Shown here: piece after piece, positions 34,230 to 45,400 of the stretch
Numbering within the stretch: position 1 is the stretch's first letter
Layout of the letters: each line of letters starts with the position of its first letter
DNA from: Brachionus manjavacas
Lineage: Eukaryota > Rotifera > Eurotatoria > Ploima > Brachionidae
DNA: 64,000 nucleotides
Reading direction: 5' to 3'
NCBI GenBank assembly: GCA_019054805.1
Contig: JAHQIY010000007.1
Coordinates: 749,501 to 813,500, forward strand
Position numbers and translations under genes: made by a program
The notes under the pieces: model-generated
Told to the model about the DNA's origin: nothing
What the model saw: the letters and a program-made list of their open reading frames with translations, nothing else
Database searches by the model: none

Positions 34230-35790
34230 GCAAATTTTAACTGTGACGACATTCAAATACATTCTTTAACTGTAGAGGAACGTCTTGAGAACATAAATAG
34301 GGCGGTCAATAAACTAAAATCCAATAACTTCAGCTATAAGTAAGGCAAAAAAATGTGAACTAGTCAAACGAGAAATTTAGTTCCTAGGACACATTATTTC
34401 TTATGGACGCATTTAGCCCGAACCAGAAAAAATCCAAGGGAGTGCTTGCCCGTGGCATATTTAAGTAAATACCTGAATAAAGCGTAAAAAAATTACATTA
34501 CTTCTGAAAAGGAATTACTGGGTATGGTTCTGGCAACGGAACAATTTCATCAATTTCTGTATGGTCGCAATTCTTGTATGGTCGCACTTTTGAAGTTTAT
34601 GCTCATCATCAACATTTAGCATGGCTCCTACAATGTCCGTAGCCAAACTCCCGTTTAGCGAAATGGCTCATACAATTAATCTGCTATGACTTCAAAATGG
34701 TAAATCATAGTGGGTAAAAACATGGAAACGAGGACCCCCTTCAAGATGGTCATAAGAACATCCAAATATTTTCGTGTTAGTAAATGAAAAAAACGAACCA
34801 ATTGTTATAAATGTTTTAAGAAACCAAATAGATGTCTATGAAACATCCAAAAATTTTGAAATAGACCAAAACCAGGACCAAGATTTCAAATGGTATTTTA
34901 ACTCAAAATCAGCCAATATTTCATTAGAAGAAGTCAACAAAAACTGAGCTTAGCGATTTTCCAAAAGCTATGATTAAATTATTTAATCAATTAGCCATCA
35001 TAGCAGACAAATTGTATCTTTCCAAGGTTGATGAGGTCATTTTGAAAATGTTGAAAATGTTTATTGGAATTCATATTGGAGTCTGGGCTCTTTACAAACT
35101 TATAAATAGATCAGGGCACCAACTTCCTATCGGAGTTAATGAAAAAGTTTTAAAAAACTTGCTGTCGTTCTTTAGTGACGAAAACCAAAGTAACTGGGAA
35201 CAATTAATCATTAAGCTGGCTTTCGTCTACAACAGTTCCGAAAATACCTCGACAAACTGCTGTGCTTAAGAGCCTATTTTTGGTAGAAAACCGAAACTCC
35301 CAATAGATTTGTTTTTTCCTAGTCAAGGTCCATCAGTTAGTATCAGGGAGTTGAAAGTGGAAGGAATCCAAACAATGGATCAAATGGTCGAGCTTCCAAA
35401 TCTGGACCAACCAATGGTAAGAAAATAACTCATCGAGCTCAAAGACCAAAGACCACCTTAGAGAAGGATTCAGACAAGTTGAGCTAAATCAGGAAGTAAA
35501 GTTATGCAAAAGTGAATGGCTTTTTAGCCGCAAAGTTCGCCAGTCTATATTCAAGAAGGGTGACCAAGTATTAAAAAATTTAGTTACTATCAGACCCGGA
35601 TTACCTAAAAAGCTAGCCTAGAAATAGGAAGAACCATTTTTTATAATAAAATGCATTAATGAGCATAACCATAAGATTAAGCCAGTGAACAAACCAAGGG
35701 CTTGGTTTAGAGTGGTACATCACAACCGATTAAAGAGATTCTATGGGGATCTCAACAAATACCCATTTCACTTCAAATAACCAAGCTTTC
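34230..35790 (+). mobile_element. Ty3/gypsy pol fossil (RT end, RNase H, integrase)
   Basis: This is an old fragment on the plus strand. In order it shows the end of the reverse transcriptase, an RNase H segment (ITSEKELLGMVLATEQFHQF), a spacer, and integrase core and C-terminal parts (GVNEKVLKNLLSFF; NWEQLIIKLAFVYNS; FGRKPKLPIDL). No LTRs or gag were recognised around it. It is interrupted in many places (more than ten by eye) and is clearly dead and older than the element at the left edge. Confidence 0.85.
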
Positions 35791-36054
35791 ATCGCCAAAA
35801 AGAACCACAGTCACACAATCACCCAATATACAATTGATTCTTGTATTTCACCTCTCACACTGTAACCTTAAAATAATTTTTTGTCCAGCTGCTTTTTTAT
35901 ATCTCATTAAAAAATTTAATAAAAATAATTTCTTTAAATGCATTGGGTTAAATCAAATAGCAAAAAAAAATTATTTGAAAATTTTAAATCTTTTTTGAAA
36001 ATAATTTAAGATTTTACGTAAATATTATTTAGAAAAAAAAATTTGCTTTAACTA
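35791..36054. other. Short AT-rich spacer
   Basis: Nothing recognised between the gypsy fossil and the Tc1 remnant. Confidence 0.4.
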
Positions 36055-36056
36055 TA

Positions 36057-36552
36057 TAGAGTTTTGTAAAAAAGTTAAGAAACGCTTGGTTTTTTGATGA
36101 AAATTCCCTATTCTCTTATATCAAATCAAAGTTAAAAAAAAATCCGGATTTGCTATTATGACTAGACTAATACTATCTAATTTATTTGATTTTTTTTTTT
36201 ATTGTGAAAAGGTTAAGAAACGGGCCGAATAAAACTTGTAATAGCAAATTTAACCGCCTTTAATTTTCATATTTTTATTGTTTCTATTTGGCATCGAGTC
36301 TCCTTAGCTCTCAAAAATATTTATAGGTACACTGATCGTGATCAGGACTGTTTCCAAGACAAGATTAGACTTCAATATTTTGTCCTTGAGCTCATTCCTT
36401 CACCAATATGTCTTGATGGTAAAGGGCCATTGTATCTTTGGAATTTGATGACCTTATCTTCTCTTAGCATATATATTGATGGAAGCAAGCTATTACTTAA
36501 AATTTAAACATACAAAAAAAATCAAGTGTTTTTCAACTTTTTCACAATACTG
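36057..36552 (-). mobile_element. Decayed Tc1-like element with imperfect inverted ends
   Basis: The right end in reverse complement (CAGTATTGTGAAAAAGTTGA then AAAACACTTG) matches the left end (TTTTGTAAAAAAGTTAAGAA then ACGCTTGG), and both ends lie next to TA. A third copy of the terminal motif (ATTGTGAAAAGGTTAAGAAA) sits inside at 36201-36222. On the minus strand, 36270-36460 keeps pieces of a Tc1 transposase in shifting frames: IKFQRYNGPLPSRH (compare FQQDNDPKHTS), NELKDKILKSNLVLE and NSPD (compare NSPDLNPIEN). It is a deletion derivative, about 496 bases, dead. Confidence 0.65.
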
Positions 36553-36653
36553 TATGACTAGTATCAAAATATTATTTGAAAAGCATTCACTAAAAATTTT
36601 ATTTTGATTAAAAATTTAAATTAAATGTAATTTCGAATTTTTATTGTGTTTTT

Positions 36654-36765
36654 GCTTTAGTTTTATTCAAAGTTGTTTAAAAGTCACAAATTAAATTCCT
36701 AGTCCGGACTTGGACTTGACTTGAGACTTGTAACTTTTAAATGACTCTGGTTTTATTAACAAAAT
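36654..36765. repeat. Dispersed repeat with AGTCCGGACTTGGACTT core, copy 1
   Basis: The segment contains GTTGTTTAAAAGTCACAA in one direction and AGTCCGGACTTGGACTTG, then ACTTGTAACTTTTAAATGAC and TCTGG, in the other. The same words recur at 39.86 kb, 40.39 kb and 52.5 kb. It is non-coding and of unknown class. Confidence 0.5.
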
Positions 36766-39700
36766 CTGATAAAATTTCCGATTTCAGTTTTTGGTGATGC
36801 TTTTAAAAGAAAATTTAAAAAGAAAAAAATGAACAATTGTTTTTGGCAAAAAGATTTTTTAACGTTGGTTTATATTCAAGTTCTGGTAATATCATCAAGA
36901 CAGTTGCTTAATTAAATTTTAAATATTCTTAAAAAGTTGATTGTGAACTAGTAGACCAAATAATAAATGCTTTTCATTTCAAAATTTTTTGAATTCATGC
37001 AATCTTTCAAAAAGTAAGAAGAAATCTTTCCTTGATTTTTTTTTAACTTCTACTGGAAAATGATTCCAGCTGATTACTTGCTTTCATAGAATGCAAAGAT
37101 TTTCATGCTCATACTCAAACAACAAAAAATATCTTGAATACACTAGAGTTTTCTCAAAACAACATTTTAAGATAATAAGAAGACACTTGAAAAACATCTA
37201 GTAAACTGATTAAAAATTCCAAATAAACTCCAAAATACTAATTACTAATAAACTTGAAGAATCTATACTTCTTATTTAGCTATTAATTTAATTTGCTTTC
37301 CAAAATAGATCTTAGGTTGTTTTTTCAAAGCTTTAAGATCAATTAATTGTAAATTAATGGAAATTCTTATCGTATAGTATTTTTAATCAGTGTGAAAAAA
37401 TATATTATAGAAATTAAAATATGAAAAATATTCTAGATAAAGCTTAAAGACATTGAGAAATAATATTGATAGACTATTTATAAATTGAAATTCGATCTCT
37501 TTGAAATAAAGACAAATCGGACGCCTTGAGTTCGATTTAAAAGATTACGCTTAAAGATAAAAGATAAGATATCTTTCAAAATCAAAAAATCAAAATTAAA
37601 AAGTTTTATAATTTAAGAAATCAATTTTTGCAAATTATTCTTTATAGGTGATCGACTCTCATTTCAAAAAAAGATTTTATTAATTCAGTTGAATTGATTT
37701 TAGAGCAAAATATTATGTTCCGATTCCGGTGTCTGGTTTGCAGGAGGCTCTTGTTTAAGTACAAATTTACTAGTTTTGTTTAGATTCTAATAGAAACATA
37801 AAATTAATTGGAAATTTTAATATGGTTTACTTGTTAGATTAATACTCAGCAGTGATTTCAATTTTCTGAAATGAGATTTTAGTTCATAGACTTATTGATT
37901 TTTGTTTTTGATGGGCTTTTTGTGACGTTTGTGGTCATTTCATTTAAATATCGTTTATAAATCAAAAAAATTCGAACAGGATTTACAAGTTTTTTAACAG
38001 ACTATTTAAAATTAATTTAAGAAAAATTTAAAGAAAAAATTTTGTGAACAAGGTGGTTATTTAGACGAGTTATTTTTTTTAATTTTAAGTTTTAATTTTT
38101 ACAAAATTTGATAGAATAAAATCCAAATTAAAAATAGTTATCGAAAGTTTATTCAAATGAAACCCTAAGTTTTTTGCTTAATTTAACAACTAAATTGAAT
38201 AATTTTATTGCTTAGCAGTCTTTAAAAAAAATAAGAAACCTTATTAAAATAAATATTGGTTGGATTCCTTTTGATTATGTGTTTGAATACCGATTGATAG
38301 GATTTTTAGTAATTAGGCACTTTGTGTTTTTTTAACTTTTTTAAAATAGTGAAAAGACTTTTTTGTTAAAATGAAATTTTTATTTTATTTTTTAGTTCAC
38401 CTGATGAGAAAATTTCACATATTTCCTCATTGAACTAACAAGTTAACTCGGGCAATTGGTATGATCGCTTAAATCGTCTTTTTACTATTTGGTAATCAAA
38501 ATTACAATAAACGGATTTTAGTAAAATTCTTTTAATTTTTTAAAAATTTCAATTTCTTTCAAAACAAAATTTCATTTAATGGTTTACTTTTTAATTGAGT
38601 TCAAATTTTATTTTTTTTATAAACACCGCGCAGTCAAACGTAATTTTTGAAAAAAAATAAAATAATAGATTAATTGTTTAGGCTTACAAAATTCAGTACA
38701 AGTTGAACAAAAATATTTTATTTTTTTGAAAAATTAAAACTAATGATGAATTCTCAACAAAAAAATTTGCAACATACTGTTTTTAATTTTAATTTTAATT
38801 TTAATTTCAAAAAAAGGAAATATTTTTGTGCAATTAGTGCTGAATTTCACAAAGGCAATTATTTTGAAATTAAAGATTCATTTTTAGAAAGACCATAATG
38901 TTGTGTGCTAAAAGCTAATTTATAAGATTACTCAATTTGTTCATAATTTTTTGTGATCAAATCTAAATCCTAATTGAAAAATTTCTCTTTTCCTTATCGA
39001 CTTAAGCTTTTGCTTAAATAAATAAGTCGGAAATAGAGAAAATTTTCCAAGTCAAAAATAAAATACTTCATCAAAAAATTTGAGACTGCTCATATTGTTT
39101 ATCAAATTAAAAGTCAAATATCTTAATATTTCCATTTAATTTAAAGATATTCTTGAAAAGGCTGAATTCGAGCTGATTAAAAATTCTAAAAAATGTATGC
39201 CCAAGATTTGTTTGTCTCTGACTAATCCATGCGAATTCACCATTAGTGATTTTTCTATAGGCGATAAGGTTTGATTATTACTAATTTAATATGAAAGCCA
39301 TTTCTTCTAAAATAGAACAAATATTTATATTTAAATGATTAGTAAATATTTTTCTAATAAAATAGGATATTAACATTTAATAGAACAGTTTAATTTTTTT
39401 AATTTCTTTTCTTGTGACTGAAAAATGGGGTAAAAATTTTAAAAGAGCTGAGTAGATGAACCACCGCTAAATTTGATTTTTTAAAATAGAATAGATTCAA
39501 AAATAAATTAGACCAGAACGTTTCATAATTTTTGAAAATAGTTGGTGGAGGTACTTTTAAATTTTAGCTTTATTTGAATGATTAAATATCATGATTAGAA
39601 TAAATTGACAAACATTGATAAAGCCAATAAACCACTCAATAGATAGCTAAAGAACCATATAATGTAACTCATCAGTTTGTTTGCCATTAATAATATCAAT

Positions 39701-39770
39701 ATTTTTTTTTAAATTTGTGAATTATTTTGTAACTTTGATATTAATTTCAAAAACTAATTTTTTTTATATT
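36766..39770. other. Gene-empty AT-rich DNA
   Basis: 3 kb with no coding frame, tRNA or complete repeat that I can support. Homopolymer A/T runs dominate. Confidence 0.5.
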
Positions 39771-39950
39771 TTATCAATAAATGAACTCGATCATGCCTCT
39801 AAGAGTTTTTGAACATTGGTCTCTTTGGTCGTTTTGAATATTGAATAAACCGGCGTTGTTTAAAAATCACAAGTCCAAGTCCGGACTTTTTTAATTTTTT
39901 TTTTAAAAGTCCAAGTATGGACTTAGACACTTCTAGGTCACCTCAATTAC
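39771..39950. repeat. Dispersed repeat, copy 2
   Basis: First block: ATCAATAAATGAACTCGATC then ATGCCTCTAAGAG and ACATTGGTCTCTTTGGTCG, shared with 52.62 kb. Second block: GTTGTTTAAAAATCACAAGT then CCAAGTCCGGACTT, shared in inverted orientation with 36.7 and 52.5 kb. The relative orientation of the two blocks differs between the copies. A further short copy (TTCCGGACTTAGACTTTTTT) lies at 40390. Confidence 0.5.
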
Positions 39951-40316
39951 TAATTGAAACGGCACGTGATCATCACACATGATAAACAACTGTGGTTAAC
40001 TGAAATTATTATAATTTAAGTTAATTTTAAAAAACAAAAAAAAAATTTGGTAGACGAAAGTAAAATAATAGACCAATATAAGATTTAATAAGAAAAGATA
40101 CAGTAGTGAATACTGATACGAGGTCTTTTAATGAAACTTTGAAAAGTAAAAAAAATAGTTATTTATTTTGATTACAAAATAAAAATTGAATATTTTGATT
40201 TTTTTAAAAAATTTAAAAAATGAAAATGATTTTTATTTTTTTTTTTTTCTTTAAACAGAGTCAAATAAATAGCATCGGAAATCCATCTGTCAGAATCAAG
40301 GAAAAATGAAATTTCT

Positions 40317-40355
40317 GCCGTTCCAGGTAGTTATTGAATAACTACCTGGAACGGC
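40317..40355. repeat. Perfect 39-bp palindrome (19-bp arms)
   Basis: The arm GCCGTTCCAGGTAGTTATT is followed by a single G and then its exact reverse complement. The arms are about half G+C in DNA that is otherwise very AT-rich. Such an arrangement forms a near loop-less cruciform or hairpin. It is not explained by any gene or element nearby. Confidence 0.85.
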
Positions 40356-40419
40356 GGCCAAGCAAGTGTTGGTGTTTTGAAAAAAAATTCCGGACTTAGA
40401 CTTTTTTATATTTGGGAAT

Positions 40420-41548
40420 TTTTAAAAAATCTGAACCCAACTAGGTAGCTAAAGAGCCAGATGATTTTTGCCATATCCATCTTAAAAAATATTATTTGTT
40501 TTACTTTAAAAATCCATTTTGTCAATTCTGAATGAATTTTATGATTTGTTTAGTTTATTTATTCTTTTAAATGACATAAATGAATTAGAAATATTTTCAA
40601 TAATGAAGCATATTTTTTATGTAACAATTAATTAAAAAAAGCAAATATCAATACAAAATCACGAAACTTCAAAAGATAAAACAGATTAGGCTAAGCTTAC
40701 AAGTAATGAAAATATCATCGAATAAAGATTAGACACTTTTAACTCAAATATTAAAACCAAATTGTCACCTTAAATTAAAAAAATAAGGGTTCGAATTGTT
40801 ATAAAATAAAAAAAATGTTAAATATTTTTTCAATTTTTAACTAAAGTGATTAAAGGAATTATTAAAAAAAATTATTTTAAATTAAAGCTAAATTTCGATA
40901 CGAAAAAGGCTTTGATCTGGTTTAAAGCTCAACAGATCTTTACCTGATTTAATTAATTCGATGCCCGAGACTTCACCCTGATTCCTCCAAAGGCTTTTAA
41001 TTAGTGAATTTTCTGTGATCATCTGCTTTTTTTCAGAAGGTTGTCATGCCAACTTATTAAATGTACTCATTAATTTATCATGTTAAGAATCTTAATTTTC
41101 TATTTGCATTAATGTTGTTTTTCCCAGTTTTTTTGTTCATTCAATAAAAGATTAATCTAATCACTGATAGATTAAGGTTTTTTTTAAATAAATACGGATC
41201 AAATTTTATATTTTATATTCTTTTTCGTTTGAATGCAGTCTCGGGCTTAATTACTTTTACACTTAGGAAAAATTATCCCTAACTAAAACAAAAAGCTCTT
41301 CTACGGAACAATAAATAATTCAACCTATTTTAGAGCTAAACCAACTAATCAGATATAACAACATCAGACTTCGAAATTCGCTTCCAAAACAAAATCAAAT
41401 GGCTTCATCATATTTCAATGCATTGTTTTTCCAAAATTAATTTTCTGATTAATATTCCGATCTGACTCGACCAGCTCTATCTCAAGTTTCAATGCTGGCT
41501 TGATTTTTTCATTTGTAGCCAGCTTTTGTTGTTAATGTAAAAAGTAAC
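40420..41548. other. Intergenic upstream of the 41.5-kb gene
   Basis: AT-rich, with a GC-richer patch from about 40910 to 41030 and another just before the gene (41390-41548). No upstream exon was identified. Confidence 0.45.
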
Positions 41549-42427
41549 ATGCTCATTGGAAACATTACTTTGACCATAGTGCTAGTTTTGATAACCAAAT
41601 GCTCTTGCCAAGATGACAGTTTTTACATTGACCTAAACATAGAATCCAATTCAAACCTAGTCGAAAAACTAAACCAACTAATTGTCTCGGACAAAATTGA
41701 TCGAAAAGTTGACAATGTGAACAAATCGGCACAATTTGAGCAATTTTTGAGCTCATTTTGGTCAAAATTTAGCAAAATAATTCCAGATAACAACTTTGGA
41801 TACATAATTTTGAGCTTTTTAATTATTTCACTACTGATCATCACAGCTACAATCTTAATTTTTAACTATTTGAAGTCTAGAAAAGCCAAAAATCTACTCA
41901 AAGTCGAATTCAAGAAGAAAAAAAATTTCAGCTTTGACGTCATCGATCTAATGGGCTACCGAAATAGCTTTAAAATTTTCAAATGGTCCAATACTGACGA
42001 GTCAAACTCGATTTCAGACGAGTATCAATTTGAGAATTTTAGCAGCAGCAATAGCAGACCAGATCAAGCTAGTGATGCCATCAGTGATCGATTGATATAT
42101 GAAGTTCCTTATCAGTACTCATACAGGGACAAATCTTTCAATGCCGGTGAACATGAACTTAAATTTCAGACTTTTTCAACGAGAAAAAATGCCAGTTTTA
42201 AGAATGAATGCAAAAGGAATAAGATTGTTCAAGAAGCCAAGGTGTCGATTCCGAGATTAAATGAAGACTCAAGTCTGGAAAATCCCTATTCGCCTGTTTT
42301 GTCAACCGATTCTGTTAACGATGATTCCGAGCTTGTCGTAAATGTTTTGTCGACTTTTCAATCACCTAAAAACTTGACAATTTACGAACAACCGACTAAT
42401 TTAGATGCTAAAATCAACAATTTTTAA
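41549..42427 (+). CDS. Unknown type I single-pass membrane protein
   Basis: An intronless frame of 292 residues. Residues 1-20 form a clear signal peptide (MLIGNITLTIVLVLITKCSC, probable cleavage near Cys20/Gln21). A short extracellular part of about 63 residues follows, with no Cys after the signal. One transmembrane helix spans about residues 84-106 (FGYIILSFLIISLLIITATI), with a positive stop-transfer (KSRKAKNLLKVEFKKKK). The cytosolic tail of about 185 residues is rich in Ser, Asn and Asp with several Tyr motifs (YEVPYQYSY, NPYSPVL). Topology therefore reads outside-in with a long tail suited to signalling or scaffolding, but I recognise no domain. Codon use fits the host genes. A 3' AATAAA lies at about 42463. 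It is isolated between long empty regions and may be lineage-specific. Confidence 0.7.
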   Translation: MLIGNITLTIVLVLITKCSCQDDSFYIDLNIESNSNLVEKLNQLIVSDKIDRKVDNVNKSAQFEQFLSSFWSKFSKIIPDNNFGYIILSFLIISLLIITATILIFNYLKSRKAKNLLKVEFKKKKNFSFDVIDLMGYRNSFKIFKWSNTDESNSISDEYQFENFSSSNSRPDQASDAISDRLIYEVPYQYSYRDKSFNAGEHELKFQTFSTRKNASFKNECKRNKIVQEAKVSIPRLNEDSSLENPYSPVLSTDSVNDDSELVVNVLSTFQSPKNLTIYEQPTNLDAKINNF

Positions 42428-45400
42428 TTATTTTTGTAAAATATTTTTCGAAGATTTTATTTGAATAAATTTTAAATTTTATTTTTAGTTTTTTTTTTTT
42501 TTTAAATTGATTAAAAATAAATTTTCTAATAGTTTTAAAAATATGCTATGTCAGAAAAACTATGATTTGGCCCGGTAGAATGGTTCCAAGCGGTTGTTTT
42601 GTAATTGAACTTTTGTCTCTTACTTATTAAATTTTAATTCATTTGAATTTTTAAGTAAACAAAAAAATAGACTGTAAATCTTTTTTTTAATAATAAAAAA
42701 TCTTAAAAATTATTAGACTAATTTAATAAATCTATAAATTAAAAATTCAAGTTAAATTAAAATTCTGTTACTTTATCAGGCCAAAAAAAGTTTTGCTCAA
42801 AATTTCATTTTTTATTGTCTTATTTTTTGAAAATAAAAATCTATAATTTAAAATTTTAACTTTCATTTTTTTTTCATTCATTTAGCTATATCAATGGACA
42901 AATTTTTTGCTCTAAATTCGGAAAATTTTTTTATTTAAATTAAATTAATAATTATATGATACAGAATCACTTTAGAGACACTTTAGCTGACCTATGTTAC
43001 AATGTAATTTGTCTAAATTACAGTTCCTTCTTTTTACGAATTTAATTACTATTCCTTTTGTGAATTAGTGAGCTTGTTCGAATTTTTCAATCAATAAAAC
43101 TTTTTAATTTTGAAAAATTGAAGCCAAACATCTAAATTAAAAGTTTTTGTAGACCAAAATTTAAAGTTATGTCTTGCTTCCGTAGAAATAAAAAATCTTT
43201 AAGATGCTATCATAGTTTAAACTAAGTGTTAATTTTGAAATATCTTACCATTCTTCCAGCATATTCAAATATAAATTGAATTAATCAATTGTGATTTTAA
43301 ATTATTAGGTTTTTAAATAATGATTAAATAGAATTTTTTTCCAACTTATTTTACAAGTCAACTAATTGACTTCCTTAATTTTTAATGTTGAATTTTATTA
43401 GACATATAAATTTTTCCGTTTCTGCTAGAATCTTGAATTTTTTATTTTTTGAGTTTATTTTTGATACTAAATAAAGCCGAGCGTTTTTATCCTAAAATTA
43501 GAAAATCAAACAAAAATTTATATTATTATCAAAATAAATTTAAACAGTTTACAAATTTACTTTTAAATTGTTTATTAGTTTGCTTTTAAAGCTATTAAGT
43601 CCAATTTGACTTTAAATTCATACCCTCTGATCTATCTTTTTTTTAAATAGTTTATTTAATAAATTTTTCAAATGGCTTTGAGTAATTAAACTCCTTTGGC
43701 CATTTATAGATAAATTTTTAAATAGTGTTAGAGTTTGAATAATTTCAAAAAGAACAAATGATTTTAAAAAAGTTACAAGCTTTGAACTGTCCAATTTGAC
43801 TTCATATTTTTCATCTGAACATTTTCCAAAGTGGTATTTGTATTATTAACAAGCTTGGATCTGATTTTCTTACTGTTTTTAAGTTTTTTAAGTTTAATTT
43901 TTTGTTTCAACATTAAAAATTTTTGTTTATTTTTCTTAAAATAACTTAAGACAAAACCCGTACAGAAAGGTATTTCATCTTTAGTTCCAATAATTCTAAC
44001 TATGTAAAAATAAATAACAAGTGTAATCTTGGAATACAATTTTACAGTTTTAAGTGAAAGAAAAAAATTGTTTGAAATCAAAGTACTGCAATCATGTGAT
44101 ATTTATTATTTAATAAGTACACTACGACAAAAAGAACTTTAAAATTATTGTTAAATGATGAGAAGCTATAAACTTCAATTTTTTTACCGTTCATCTTAAT
44201 AATATTTGTTTAAAAAATTTTTGTGTTAATTTATTTAAAAATTGTATATATAATTTGAAAAACATAATTAAATTAATTTTTTGTTTTTTTATGAGATTTA
44301 TTTTTTTTTTTATATCATGTTTATTTTGATTTTTTTAGCAGACTTAAATATTTTTGTAATTTTATCATAAATATTAAATTCAAATAAAGAATTAACAATT
44401 GAAAAAAAAATTTTACATTCTTTTTAATTCGATATAAAAAATTAATTGAAATATATGGAAAAGCGATGAAATTTATGTTTTTCATCGATGAAACATTATG
44501 AATCTGCTCACTCCTCATCGATGAAAATTCGATTTATTTTTTTTTTCATTGATGCTTCATCAAATTTTTATTGACTGGGTAATGTTATATTTTGAGAAAT
44601 TTTGCCATTAATGAGAGATTTTCCTCCTTCAAAGCACATGGTGTTAAAATTAGTAGAACGTTTTAAGTGACAAGCACTATCAAAATTGAGAGAGTTCGTT
44701 TAGAGAATTCTAGGTTATCTATAGATTTAATTTTAATTCACACGTATTTTTATTAAAATTTAAAAAATTATCAATAATATTAGTAAAATACTATTTTCAA
44801 AAAGCATTGTAAAATTTCTTATAAAATTAAAAAAATTAGAAAATATAAATTCAATTTTATTTAAAAAATTCCTTTTACAAAGAAATTTTATTGAAGCAAA
44901 GACTGGTCTGAATTATATGAAGTAAATCAATAATTTGAGCATTCATCCAGACTACAGGCTCTTTATTTGTTTATGCTATCATTAAATGCATTCCATAAAT
45001 ACAAAATTTTACATTCGAGAAATCGTGAGACTGAAGAATAGTTGGAACTCCTCATTTTATAGAATTAATTCTTTCTTGTAAGAATATTATCAAAAAAAAA
45101 TTTCAAAATTGGATTCAAAGAATGAAATTTTTTTGGAAATTTGAAAAAATTCAAAAAACAAAATTGACCAAAGTTAACCTACTGTTAAAATCGAGTTTAA
45201 ACAAATTTTATGAGAAATTTTTTAATTTTTTCTTACAAAGGTAAACAAATATTTATAATCCACACAAACAATAAATATTTTGAGAAGTGATCGTTTTTTT
45301 TTCAAATTTATTTTAGCCAAAATATTTTGATATAAATGTAATTTTTCGCCTATTAAAAATTTCATCATCATTTTAAAATCATTGCTTTTCCTTAGTAATA

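Noticed and set aside
43773-44081. Minus-strand 102-residue frame as a gene
   Set aside because: It is dominated by Lys/Asn/Leu as expected from A/T-rich DNA, no family is recognisable and there is no supporting exon structure.
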